A stretch of 64,000 nucleotides of DNA. Origin: Cyanophora paradoxa. Taxonomy: Eukaryota; Glaucocystophyceae; Cyanophorales; Cyanophoraceae. Below, piece by piece: positions 25,464 through 36,062 of the stretch. A program made the position numbers and the translations under genes. Positions within the stretch are counted from its first letter, which is position 1. The number at the start of each line of letters is the position of its first letter. The stretch lies in contig QPMI01000103.1 of assembly GCA_004431415.1 (NCBI GenBank), positions 62,001-126,000 on the forward strand. Direction: 5' to 3'. Under the pieces are notes generated by a model. It had not been told where the DNA came from. It did no database searches and worked only from the letters and a program-made list of their open reading frames with translations.

Positions 25464-26651
25464 ATGGCTCCGAATACGCGAAGCGGCGGATCCGGATCCG
25501 GAGGCGCGGGCGCTAGTGGCGGATCCGGGGGCGGCAGCCAGGGCAGTGGCGGGCCCGGGGCGGCGGCTGCAGCTGCGCATGCAGCAGCCGTGCCCGCGGC
25601 CGCGGCGGCGGCCGCTCTGGCGGCAAACGCGATGCCAGCGCCAGCTCCGGGGCCAGCGCCGGTCGCGCCAGTGGCGCCGGTCGCACCAGCGGCGGCTGGT
25701 GTGCCAGTCGCGATCGGGGGCCAGCAACCAGCTGCGGCGGCAGCTGACGCTGCGCTAGAGGCGCTGAAGAGCAACCTGGACATGCATACACGTCAAGGCG
25801 AGCTGAAAGAATTTAAGGAGCGAATTCCTGCCTTGACAAATACTGGCGTTCTATCATGGATCGTATCGCTGGAGCGCCTGGCAACTTTTATTCAGCCGCC
25901 GAAATTTTTGGAGCCGGACAAGATAGTAGCGGAGCTCGCAGTGTCTTCGCTGCAGCGCTAGCGCTCAGCAAGTGATGCTTTGACTGGAGCATTCTCGGCG
26001 ACGGTGCTGGGTGCTATGGCGTCGAAGGCGACGGGTGGTGAATTTGAGCTGACGTCGTGGGCAAAAATTCGTGAGCATCTGATCAGCTTGGTGCCTGGCA
26101 ATAAATTCGAGCTGCTGAAGAATACGATCAAGACGGCGAGCCAGCATTTCTCAGCTCTAAACAACCCCACGGAGCTAGATGCTCAGGCTCTTATCAATAA
26201 CGTTGTTTTATTTCGGCGCCTGCTTCAGCTGCAAGACTCGTGTCCGGACGAGATGTTGATCGCGGAATTAATGTCCCCGGACGCGATCACTTCGCCGGCG
26301 ATGGTCAAGCTCACAAGCAAAATCGCGGAGGACGCGCGTACAAATCTGGCCGAGTGGGGTCGCGAATTCTTCAGTCGAGTTCGGTCCCATAACGAGCTGG
26401 AAATGAGGCTCCAGCGGGTGAGGGCCAGCAGCGGATTTTCGGACGCGTCAGTCTCTCGCGTTGCGGGGGGTGAGCTTGCCAGCCTCGTTGGTGTGATGAA
26501 TGCGAGAGCGGCTCGCACAACACTGTCGTCTGCAGCGCAAGCTACTTCAGCGGAAGCTGGAGGAGATGCGGGCGCAGTATTCGACCTGTCAGCAGGCCCT
26601 GAGGAGCTCGAGAAATATCGGAGCTCCAGCAGCCTGGCGGGCGCGAAGTGA
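25464..26651 (+). pseudogene. Gag-like ORF of the LTR element, interrupted by an in-frame TAG
   Basis: A frame starting MAPNTRSG at 25464 runs in one phase to TGA at 26649-26651. It is broken only by TAG at 25959-25961, with coding-like sequence continuing at once. Residues 1-95 are Gly/Ser/Ala/Pro-rich and disordered. After that the sequence is helix-rich and charged, as in capsid-type Gag domains, though no named domain or zinc knuckle is recognisable. A second ATG at 25980 could restart translation. Whether the TAG is a lesion or a programmed readthrough site is unknown. The assignment rests on position between two LTRs and general character, not on a motif. Confidence 0.6.
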
Positions 26652-28361
26652 AGTACACGCCACGGCGGTTCGGTCTCCGCCTGTGCGGAAATTAAAAGAC
26701 CAGCGGTGGAGGAGTAGGAATTTAATTCGTCGCGAAGAAGGGTGGGCCCTGCGACGTGGCGGCGTGTACTTGTAATTTTTCAGCTGCAGCCGGAGTTCAA
26801 ATTGTGAGCGGAACAGCTGCAGCTTCGATTCACAGTCGCCTGCAAGGCTGGAGGCGAATTCGAAGCCTTTCGAAGAAGGCGTCGCTCCGTTCCGGTGAAC
26901 CGGCGTTCAAGCTGGAGATGCGGACCTGCCCGAGGCCAGGGCAATACAGGAGGGCATCGGATTCAGCTGTGGGCGGGTGGTGTCAGCCGTAGAGGGCGGG
27001 AGGCCCGAGGACAAGCTAGAGGCGCGGACCTGCTCGTGCCAGGATGGCGCTCAGGACAGCTTTAACCCAGTCGGCACCCAACCGAACAGAGACCGGAATC
27101 GGCCCTGCATAAGACGGACGCGAGCTCAGCGTTATCGTCGTCGCGGGGTTACGTATACTAAATTCAATTCAAGGGTGTCTCGAGCTCGGCGCGGCGTCGG
27201 ACGTCGTCGAGATGCAGTTCGTCTCGCGAGGAGCGGACTTGACCTCGTAACTTGTACGGAATTAAGGAGGGGACGATGGAGTCTGGTAACCGCGCGGTCG
27301 ATGGGAGGGGCAGCTGGACATCCGCGCCCCAAGAAACCCTGTCGGCTGCAGCTGGCAACGGCTCTGGTCGTGCTCCTGACTCGGCGGAGGATAGAGCATC
27401 CCCGGCGGACATTCTGGGTCTTCGGACTCGATGTGCAAGTGCACCTACCGCCGGCGGGCACACAGCAACCGTCAACTTAGCTGTGCGTTCGGCCGCAATA
27501 TAAATTCTCGGGTCAAAATCGGCGGAGGATCTCGTCAGGCGGGCTGAGAACAAGGGCGGAAATTTTGGAAGTGCTCGACGCGGCGGCGTTCGCGCTCTGA
27601 TGCACAGGATTCCCTCTCTTCTCGCCGCCTACAGATTCAGACGCAGGCCGGAGGGGCCAGACTTCGCGAGATGTCGAGGGCGCAGCTTCGTCTGCAAGGC
27701 CGACATCAATTGCGAGTCAGCGGGGGCGCAGCCTAGTCAATGGGGCTGACCCTCAAGTCTCGGCTGGGGCGTCCGGCCGTGGATCAAGGGCAGTGCCTGC
27801 GGCCCCGGAGGCTTCAGCTCGAGAGAGGACGGGTGGGGTCCCAGCGGATGGCTCACCGTTCAAGAAGGGGAGAGCCGAGCAGCCTGGCAGCTGCAGCTTT
27901 TCAGTTGTACATATCTTGTACATATCAGCCGCAGCGCGCGGCGAGCTCGAGTAGCTACGGATAGAGTAGCGAGCTCGAGAAACATTTGGATTTCACAGCT
28001 GCAGACAGGACCAGCTGTGCGACGTCAGGATCATTTCTAGGTCCAGCGGAAGCTTAGGGCAAGCCTTGGAAATATTTCCTTAGCTCAGAAACGATTCGAA
28101 TGTTTTTCGCAACGATGGACATATATTTCTGATAGCGTTAGACTTCTACATATTTATTTTATTGTAGATAGCGCAGCCTTCGTGCTGCTAGAGCTGTAGT
28201 GCAGCCTTCGTGCTGCTAGGGCCGTCAGGGCGTTAGAACGCCTCGGCCACTTTTTCTTGTACATAGTCGGGATCGTTTTCGATCGGACACAACGTTTTGC
28301 TGCGACGAACGTCGCGGGAGGGATGGAGGCGCCGAGGACGGCTTTTCTCTGCTGCGACGAA
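26652..28361 (+). other. Non-coding internal part of the LTR element
   Basis: No long or motif-bearing frame is present. Short local repeats occur: AAGCTGGAGATGCGGACCTG near 26910 resembles AAGCTAGAGGCGCGGACCTG near 27013; CAGCCTTCGTGCTGCTAG occurs twice near 28171-28219; and GCTGCGACGAAYGTCGCGGG occurs just before and at the 3' LTR boundary. This looks like filler of a large non-autonomous derivative. Confidence 0.5.
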
Positions 28362-28885
28362 TGTCGCGGGCGATCGCAAGACCAAGTCTGGCTAGAGCTT
28401 GGTCGGCTGGCCAGGGGCCGGGCCCGGCGTGGCCGCGGGCCATGGGCCGGAATCCGGCTATAGGCGTGGCCGGTCGCGACTTGACTTGCAATTCCCGGAA
28501 TTGCCGGAATTGCCGGAATTGCCGGAATTGCCGGAATTCCCGGAACCCAAGTCGGAACCCAAGCCACAGGACCGTACAAGCTCAACAACTAGAAAATACT
28601 TGCTAGTTTGCAACACGCGCGGATTTAGGGCTAGTATAAGTAGCCGCTTTCCTGCCAAAGTTGTCATTCTTTGTGAGGCGCACAGCCTCGAAATACTAGC
28701 AGCGAAACTCTGCCATTTTGCATCTGCAACTTGGGAGCACATCAGGGGCGGGCTAAGCATTAAGGGAACATCGTCAGGGATCAGAGATCCAGGTCTGTAA
28801 TTACTCTGTTATTAGGCCTCTGGTTACAAACTTGAAACCCCTAGACTATATCTGGGCCTTGCCCGGATTTAACCAGACGCTTAAT
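28362..28885 (+). repeat. 3' LTR
   Basis: 524 bp, matching both arms of the 5' LTR without visible differences, including the four CCGGAATTG units (about 28495-28545) and the TATA-like element near 28635. It lacks the 693-bp insert. It is followed by ATTAT, the right copy of the target duplication. Confidence 0.85.
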
Positions 28886-28890
28886 ATTAT

Positions 28891-29940
28891 ATAATATCTA
28901 TCAGCTCCCAAAGTTCAAGAATACCAGCAAGCAATTGTGCCAAGAACTCGAACTCAGAACATGTACATTGCTCGGCGACTAGTACTTTAAGAATATATAT
29001 ATACTCCGAACTTATCAATAGTGTGACAATCAATTCATGCAATAGCTTAACGACAGTCGATTCCGTTTAGACACTCCGCCAGCTTCGACCGTCGGACTCT
29101 CCCCTCTAGTGGTGTCCTACGTTTCGCCTCTCCTACTGTTCTGCCGCCTCTGCCTCCTGCGACTACGTCTTCTAGTTCTGCTGTTAGCTCTATCTTGTCG
29201 TCTTCGTCTAGATCTTCGTCTTCGACTGTAGTTCCTCGTGCTCGTTCTCCTTATTCGCTGCGTCCCCGTGCTCCTCCTCGTTCTAGTGTGACTAGTACTT
29301 CTGCGTCGACGTCCTTGAGCTCTTCTACTCCTTCTTCTCGTGCTCGTTCTCCTTATTTTTTGCGTTCTTCTAGATCTGATCGTGTCCCTTCTCGTGATCC
29401 CTCTTGATTCTGTAGTTTGTGCTACTTTACTGTATCTTTGATTTGTGATTGCTTTGTTGTCCTTAATATCACTACCTACGGGGGGTTCGCCCCACGTGCA
29501 CCGTAGTCTCTAAAAAAAATAGCTTAACGAAATATTTAACGATAATTATAACGGAAATTTAAACAGATACGATCATGTGACTTACAGTGTGAATACCGTA
29601 GTACAGCTTGGGTCACGTGCACCAGCAGTTTTACAGCGTTCGGGATAGCTGGCGTTCGAATTCCTGCATGACCCCCGGACCCGGCCTGGGGTGCCAAACC
29701 TGACTCAGTGAGAGAAAACGAAAGTTGGTCTCGGCAAGTACGTATACACGTCGACGCCGCCAACCGCTCTAATTCTATCTGCCCGGAGTCCTAGCTTACT
29801 CTAAACATACCCTTTCGATACCGGCTGAAAGCAGGGAATGGAACGTCCTTACAAGCCTGCTAGATGCGCGAATCGCGGAGAAACAGTCTGACTCGTAACT
29901 GCATCTGAAGCGGGGCCAGGTGGAGGCTGTCGCGGTACGT
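28891..29940. other. Gene-free interval holding a degenerate retroelement 3' end
   Basis: About 29150-29406 (+) encodes a Ser/Arg-rich stretch with two copies of an RARSPY.LR motif. Such Y-[NS]-L-R-P-R peptides are common in retroelement polyproteins, so this may be a polyprotein remnant. It is followed by a T-rich 3' region, a hairpin at 29476-29506 (CTACGG...CCGTAG arms, inner GGGG/CCCC) and an A8 tract at 29512-29519. The rest has no supported gene. Near 29702, TGACTCAGTGAGAGA resembles a segment inside the 693-bp insert of the 5' LTR. Confidence 0.5.
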
Positions 29941-31982
29941 TCACCGCACGGCCGCGGGCGCCGCGGCTGCGGCGGGCGGAGCGGGGGCGGAGGCGGGGGC
30001 CGGCGGGAGGAGGTCGCGGGAAGTGGACGCGCGCCGCAGGGGTGGGCGGAGCGCGCTCGGCGTCGCCAGGCGCGCCTGGAAGGCAAGCGGGCGGAGGGGC
30101 TTGGAGAGCGGGAGGAGGCGGGCCGGCTCGCCCGGGGCGCCCCAGTCGATAACGGGCTCGGGGGCCGCCTCGGCGGCCGCCTGCGGCGCCGGCTCGCCCT
30201 CCCAGTTCACCAGGGCAGAGCCGGCGGATGCGGGGCCGGGGGCCGTTAGGGCGGGCCCGGGGGGGCCGCCCCAGTCGACCAGAGGCCCGTCGGCCGCAGA
30301 CGGTGCGCGGGCCGAGGGGCGCCGCATGAAGAGCAGAAGGTCCTTCGCTGACTTGGGGCGCTGCGGCGGCGTCAGCCTGGCAGAGGCTCGCGCGGCGGGC
30401 GGCGGGGTGGGGGGCGGGGCGGCCCACCTGCAGCGGGGGCCTACTCGCCGGCTGCGGCTGCGCCGGCTGCGGCGGCGCCGGCTGCTGCAGCGGCGGCTTG
30501 GGGCCGCTGTCGTCGAGGGAGGCCGACCGTGCGGGCGCCGCGGCGGCCTCCGACATCCGCTGGGCCAGCTGCGCGCGGCTCGGGCCGGGGCGAGGGCGGC
30601 GGGGCTGGGGGCGCGAGCGGGCGGGCGGAGGGGCGGGCGGACCGCGTGGAGGGACTGGCGGCGGGCCTGCTTGCCGGCGCGGCGCGCGGCGCTCCCCTCG
30701 TCGTCCGCCTCGCCCTCATCGGAGGCGTCCGGCGAGGGCCCCCGCGGCGGCGTCGCCGCCAGCGCCGAGAGCCGCCGCGCCAACTGCGCGCCGGTCGTCG
30801 TCAGCGCCGGGCACGGGCGGCGGCCGCGGGGCGGGGGCGGGGCCGGGCGGGCGCGCCGCGCGGAGGGGCACGAAGAACTCGGCGCGCGCGGCGGCGGCGG
30901 CGGCGGCGCCGGCGGCGGCGGGCGTGGGCGGCGGCTCGTCGGCGCTGTCGCGGCCGGGCGGCGGCTGCGGCACGCGGAGGAGGGCTGAGGCGGCCTTCAG
31001 CGCCGCCTGGTGCCGTGCCTCGTGCCGCCCCGCCCCGCCCCCGCCCCGCCCCCGCCCCGCCGGCCGCAGCCGCGCCCGCGCCCGCGCTCGCCCGGGCTCC
31101 CAGGCAGCGCGCGGCGCCAGCTCCGCCTCCGCCGGCGGGGACGGGGCCGGCCGCTGCGGCGCCGTCAGCGGTCGGACTCGGGCGCGGGGCTCGCCGGGGC
31201 GGGCGGACCGGGCCGGCGATGACCGGGCGGATCTCCGGGGAGGGTGGAGTCGCCCGCTTCGGCTCCGCCTGCCGGCGGCTCGCTTCGTCAGCTGCGCGCC
31301 GCGGCGGGGCGCCGCGCGGCGCACCTTCGCCTGCTGGAGAGGGAGGGCGGCGGCGGGCACGGGGCCTGGGCGGGGGCCGCCGGGCGGGCGGCCGCATCTT
31401 GTCCAGCCGCAGGGGCGGCACGCAGGGCCCGTGGAGGGCGGCGAGGGCGCTGGGCGGGGAGCTGGGCGCCGTCTTGGGCCCTGGCTTGGGCGCGGCGCCG
31501 GCTGGGGGCTCGGACGGCCCGGGCCCCGCCCGCGACGGCGAGACGGAGTGGGTAAGGCCGGCGAGCCGCAGGGGCGGGACCAGCTGCTGGGACGAGGCGA
31601 AGCGCTGCAGCGGCTGCCGCGGCCGCGCGCCCGACGGCGGCGGCGAGTTGGAGCGCGGGCGGGAGCGCTCTGCAGCTGCTGATGTCGGCGCAATCGGCGC
31701 CGGGACTGCCTGTGAGGCGAGCGTCGCTCGGAAGGCAACCCGCGAGCCCGGCGCGGGCGCGGGCGCGGGCGGGCTGCCCGGCGCTGTACTCGCATCGACG
31801 AGCTCCTTGCGGGAGGCCGACCTCGGCCTGAGCCGCAGGGAGCTGCGCAGCTGCGCAACGTCCTCCTTCTTCACGACGAGGCCCTTCTGCTGCGCCGGCC
31901 TCGATGCATCGGAATTGCCTGCAGCGCCCGGGCCGTACGCGAAACTCTCCTCCACGCGGCGGAAAGATATACCGCTCCCCAT
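29941..31982 (-). CDS. Proline/alanine/arginine-rich protein with possible N-myristoylation; function unknown
   Basis: Not recognised. The start MGSGIS fits an N-myristoylation signal (Gly2, Ser6), so membrane attachment is possible. The N-terminal 150 residues contain basic patches and many SP/PS sites and are predicted disordered. The open frame shifts between about 30720 and 31250, so at least one intron is needed. The C-terminal exon contains an acidic segment (DASDEGEADDEG), SAKDLLLFMRR, then three spaced Trp motifs (PLVDWGG, ALVNWEG, PVIDWGA), and ends at the stop 29941-29943. Such repeated short motifs in a disordered chain often serve as docking sites; that role is inference. Opposite-strand frames here are GC shadows. 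Exon boundaries are uncertain. Confidence 0.5.
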
Positions 31983-32697
31983 CCTCCAAATCGCCCGGAA
32001 ATCCCGCGTGGCGGATGAAGCCCGCTCCTTCGGTTAAAGCCGGCTGATTTTGGCCGATTGCGCAAGTTCAGGCGGGTCCGGCTTGGCCCGCTATGGCCGC
32101 GCGCTATGACGCAAAGTGCTGCCGCCCCAGCGCTAGCCAGGTAGAGCGGCTGGTCAAGGCGCGCGCTTGGGCTTATCGAGCCATTCCCGTCCTGTTAACA
32201 TGTTCCGGCGCTCAGCGACTTCCGATCAACTTGGCCGGTTCGCGCTCCAAACAGCGCTGTAGCTAGCGCTCGTGCTGCGCAGGTCGTTGCTTGCGGTTGC
32301 TACCAGTGAGCGCCGCGCGGCGGCGGCGCAGCCGACGTCCGTGCACAGCGCTTCTTACAGCTTCTGAGTTGAAGCGGGTACCGCAATTATCTCGCAAATT
32401 CCCATTGAAACTTCGGGTGGTACTAAGACCCCGGCGGCGTAGCATCTCTCCGAGAAATGGAACGACGCACACGTGACGCGTCCGACGACTCCGACCGTCC
32501 GACGGCGTCCGCCTCCCCGGGCCCGGCCCGGCGGGCCCCCGGCCCCGGCCCCCGGGCTCCGGGGGGCCGCGGGGGTGTCCGGTGTACAGTGTACTGAGCG
32601 CCTGAAACCCGGTCCCGGGGGCCCCGTCCCGCCCGGCCCCGAAGTTCGCGTGAGGAATTTCGCGGCATTCTTGAGACAGATGTTGGACGATCGAGGG
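31983..32697. other. Intergenic, upstream of the proline-rich gene and downstream of DeSI-PUL
   Basis: No gene is supported. The interval lies between the stop of the DeSI-PUL gene and the start of the proline-rich gene, both on the minus strand, so it should hold a terminator and a promoter. About 32120-32175 contains a tRNA-A-box-like phrase but no matching T arm. Confidence 0.4.
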
Positions 32698-35600
32698 CTA
32701 CGCGGGGCGCGTCGGGGCGGCGAGGATCTGGGCGATCTCCGCCGCCACGCGCGCCGTCGGCTCGTGCGCGCGCTGCTGGATGAAGGGCACCTGGGGCGCC
32801 GCGCGGGCCGGGCTCAGGGGCGGGGGCCGGGGAGGGAGGGGGGGGGGGGGGGGGGGGGGGCGCACGGGGTGAAGGCGAGGGCCCCGCGAGTTCGCAGGCC
32901 TGCGAACGAAGGCCCTCGGGCGGGGCGGGCGGGGGGGCGGGCGGGGCGGGGCGGGCCTGCTCGTTGAGGAAGACGAGGTGCCCGACGGCGAGCAGCATCC
33001 GGTACACTGCGGGGCAGGGCGCGGGCCGTGAGGGGCGGCCAAGGCAGAAGAAGGGGCCGCAGCGCCCGCGCCGGCTCGGAGGGCGCCGGGGGCGGACCGG
33101 CCTCGGAGTCGTCGCGGTGGGTGGCGTCGGCGCGCTGCTGGAGCGCGTGCACCAGCGCCGCCAGCAGCGCCACCGCCGCGTCCGAGTCGTCCTGCCCGCC
33201 ACCCTGAACCGAGGCGCGGGGCGCGGGGCCGAGGCGCGGGGCGGGGGGGACCTTGGGGAGGTAGATGCTGCAGTTGTACGCCAGCGCCGCCGCCGTCTGC
33301 GGGCCGGGCTCGGGCTGGCGGCCGGGGCGGGGCGGGGCGGTGCGGGGCGGGGCAGGGGCGGACGGTGCGGATGGAGGGGTCGGGCGAGGCCAGGCACCGC
33401 GACGCCACGTCGACCACCAGCGCACACCGCGGCGCCTGCCGCCCCGCGCCCCCCGCTCGCACCTCGGGGCCCGGGCTGGGGAGCCGGGGCGGGGCGGGCG
33501 CGCCTTGGTCATGAAGAAAGCGCCGCCCTTGGAGGCGAACATGTTGGTCGCCTGCGGGGGGCGCCCCCCGTCAGAGAGGGCCGGGCGGGAGAGGGGAGGG
33601 GAGGGGGCCCCAGCGCACGAGGCAGAGCGCCATCAGCTGCGCGGCCTTGGGTACGCTCGCCGGCACCGCCTCGCCCTGCGCGGGCCGCCCCGCGAGCTCA
33701 GCCGTGCAGCCGCGCGGCAGTCTCGGCGCGCGCTCGCGCGCGCGCCGCACCTCGCCGCCGAGGCAGCGCCGCAGCACGTTCGAGACGAGGTCGCCTGCCG
33801 CGCTGGCGGTGTCAAGGAGGCGGGCCGGGCGCCCTTCGGCGAGCCGGCGCGCACGCTTGTCGTCGACGTAGTGCTGGTTGGCGGAGGGGTTGACGACGAG
33901 GAGGCGGAGGAGGTAGAGGACGGGGAAGAGGGCGGAGGCGGGCCAGCGCGCCACCAGCCGCTCCACGGCCTGGTAGATCGCGTCCGAGACGGGCAGCGCG
34001 GGGCCGCCCCCGCCCCGCCCCTGCGGCCGCTGCGGCGAGTTCGACGGCGACTGCGGCGCGCTGCGGGGGCGGCGTCAGGCGGCGCGAGCGGGCGCGGGCG
34101 CCGGCGGCGGAGGGAGAGGGGCGGGCCTGGCGTCCAGGAGGGCCGCGAGCTGCTCGAGGGCGCTCAGCTCCGCCCGCGTTATGCTCGGGCCTGCGCGCCG
34201 CTCCGTCAGCGCGGCCGCTCCCGTCGGCGGGAGGGGCGGCGGCGGGGCGCGCCGGCGCCGTCGTCGGCCGTCCCGTTGGCCGTCGCCGGGTAAGGGTTCG
34301 CGGCGGCGTCGGGGCGGCCGCCGGCGCCGGGGCCGGCGGAGCGCTGGCGGGCCTCCTCGAGGGCCTGGTCGACGAGCTCGCGCTGGGGCAGCGCCCGCAG
34401 CTTGGCCAGCGCGGGGGCCGGCGGGCCCTGCGCCGAGAGCATCGGCGACGAGGCCGAGCCGCGGACGAGCCGAAGGCCCAGGTTCAGGTGCGGGTGGAGG
34501 CCCTTCGACGGCAGCGAGGGCTCCGGGTCCGGCGCCCGGATGGGGCCCGGGCCCGGGGACTTTCGCGGCACCAGCGGCGGCGGCGGCACGTGCGAGAGCG
34601 GCGGCGAGTCGGGCCCGTCCGCCATCGACAGGCCCGCGAGCTTGTCCGCGGGGGGCGTCGCCGGCGGGAACGCCGCCCGCGGCGTCCCCTCCCCGCCTGG
34701 GCCCGCCGACTTGGCTGCCGGGCGCGAGCCCGTCAGCGCCGCGGGCCGGCGGGGCGGGCGGGAGGGGAGGGGCACAGGGCAAGGGCGGAATGGCGGAGCT
34801 GCGGGCAACGGGCGCGTCGGGGAAGACGGGGTGCGCGACCTGCCGGGCGCTGAGCGCGGGGCGCGGTGCGCAGCGGGCGGGCGGGCGGGCGACCGGACCT
34901 GCGCCTTCATCTGCTGCTCGAACTGAGTGAGCATGGGAGCCAGCATGGCGCCCATCGGCGTGCTGAGGACTTCTTGGGGCAGCCCCGTGATGTCTGGCGG
35001 CGGCGGCGTCGGGCGGGGCCGAGAGCGGCGCGCGCGCCGCGGCGGGGCAGCGTACATGTCGGGATGGGGTTGCCCGTGAGGAACAGGGAGCACTCGTTGG
35101 TGAACGTGTTGCAGTTGTGGTACAGGAGGCTGCGGGGCGCGCGTGAGCGGCCGGCGGGCGGCAGCGCTGCGGCGGCGGCGGCTGCGGGCGCGCCTGTAAG
35201 TCTGCACGGTGAAGCGCGGCGAGATCTCGCGGAGGAAGTCCTGCGCCGCGTGAGAACGGCGCGGAAGGGCGCACGCGCAAGCCCGTCCGCCCCCGCACCT
35301 GAAACACTTCCTGCGGGACCTCCGTTCGGCCGAGCCTGGCGATGCGCTAAGATATGAAAATCTCAAGGATGCAGAGGGAGCGGCGGCACACTCGACGACG
35401 CGCGATGGCCGCCCATACGCCGTTTGCGCCTGCGCACGGTCGTGCCCAGCGCGGCCGAAAGGAGAAGCGGACGACGCACAGGCACGTCTGCCTGAATGCC
35501 CCCTCCGAAGAAATATTCGACGCCGTAGACCACAACGCCCGTGTGCCTGCGAGGGACGGAAAGTGGGCGGGGCGCCGTCTGCAGGCGGCGCGGCGCGGCG

Positions 35601-35830
35601 CTGGGCACCAGATGCCCTCAATGCTTTTGCCCAGGATTGCGCTGGAGAACGCCCGCGCCATCCCCTGCCGGAGGCTGAGCGGCGGCGCGGACACGCGGCG
35701 TTCAAGCGCACCTGGCTGAGGTCGTACACGTGCAATGTTACCTTTTCCCCCTGCGACGGAAGTCAACATTCCCAGCCGACCGAGCTCTGCGCGCCGTAGC
35801 GCCGCCAGGCAGAACCGCGCTGCTGACCAT
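32698..35830 (-). CDS. DeSI-type PPPDE isopeptidase with C-terminal PUL domain
   Basis: Start MVSSA at 35830; a first intron leads into EKVTLHVYDLSQ, then GMARAFSSAILGKSIEGIW, HTGVVVYGVEYFFGGGIQ, TEVPQEVFQ, LLYHNCNTFTNECSLFL and ITGLPQEVLSTPMG. This is the PPPDE (DUF862) papain-like fold of DeSI deSUMOylating/deubiquitinating peptidases. The catalytic His (codon 35543-35545) and Cys (35111-35113) are both present. A long Pro/Ala-rich linker follows, then a helical C-terminus with SALFPVLYLLRLLVVNP, ATNMFAS, YNCSIYLPK and RMLLAVGHLVFL, which matches the PUL domain (PLAP/Ufd3/Lub1), a Cdc48/p97-binding module. It ends at 32698. PPPDE-PUL fusions are known in plants, fungi and protists. The inferred role is processing of ubiquitin or SUMO conjugates near p97. 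At least ten short introns are needed. Confidence 0.85.
32836..32862. repeat. G homopolymer in a DeSI-PUL intron
   Basis: An almost unbroken G run of more than 20 bases on the plus strand (C on the sense strand) within a C-rich intron near the 3' end of the gene. Length is likely to vary between reads and between individuals. Confidence 0.7.
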
Positions 35831-36062
35831 GTCGAAGTCGTCGGGCACGCGGTTGTTACGACGACTGCCGCAAGATACAAGATCGAAGAACGATCTCCAG
35901 GCTCCGTTCGGCGCCAGCGTATTGTAAGATTCCGCCCGCCGCCAGGCCCGCACGACGATTGTACCCCGCAACCCAGATGAAATTGCGTTTGCCCGAGGAC
36001 GCACGCCTACGTTTAGCTACGTTTCGAATCCGGGAACTTTGCTCGGCCACTTTGCGGGTGCT
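35831..36062. promoter_or_regulatory. Divergent intergenic region between DeSI-PUL and the F-box gene
   Basis: Only 232 bp separate the start codons of two divergently oriented genes (35830 minus, 36063 plus), so both promoters must lie here. No TATA box or named motif is evident. TACGTTTAGCTACGTTTCG near 36010-36028 is a short direct repeat of TACGTTT. Confidence 0.5.

Larger units (their letters stand above)
23557..28885 (+). mobile_element. LTR retrotransposon, apparently non-autonomous
   Basis: Two direct repeats bound the element: 23557-24773 (5' LTR) and 28362-28885 (3' LTR). They match over 216 bp and 308 bp with no difference found by eye. Both start TGTCGC, and ATTAT (or TTAT, if the LTR ends ...ATA) flanks the element on both sides (23552-23556 and 28886-28890), a target-site duplication. 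A candidate primer-binding site begins with TGG at 24777, three bases after the LTR. A purine-rich tract lies at 28314-28329. The only sizeable coding region is a gag-like frame at 25464-26651, broken by one stop. No reverse transcriptase, RNase H or integrase motif is visible in any frame, so mobilisation would need proteins from another element. Identical LTR arms imply a recent insertion. Confidence 0.85.

Noticed and set aside
30023-32037. Long plus-strand frames over the proline-rich gene
   Set aside because: Arg/Gly/Ala-rich shadows of the minus-strand gene, which has a plausible start, acidic and Trp motifs and intron signals of the right polarity.
32115-32190. tRNA-like phrase GGTAGAGCGGCTGGTCAAGG
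   Set aside because: It resembles a tRNA D-arm/A box but no anticodon arm, T arm or acceptor stem can be paired with it.
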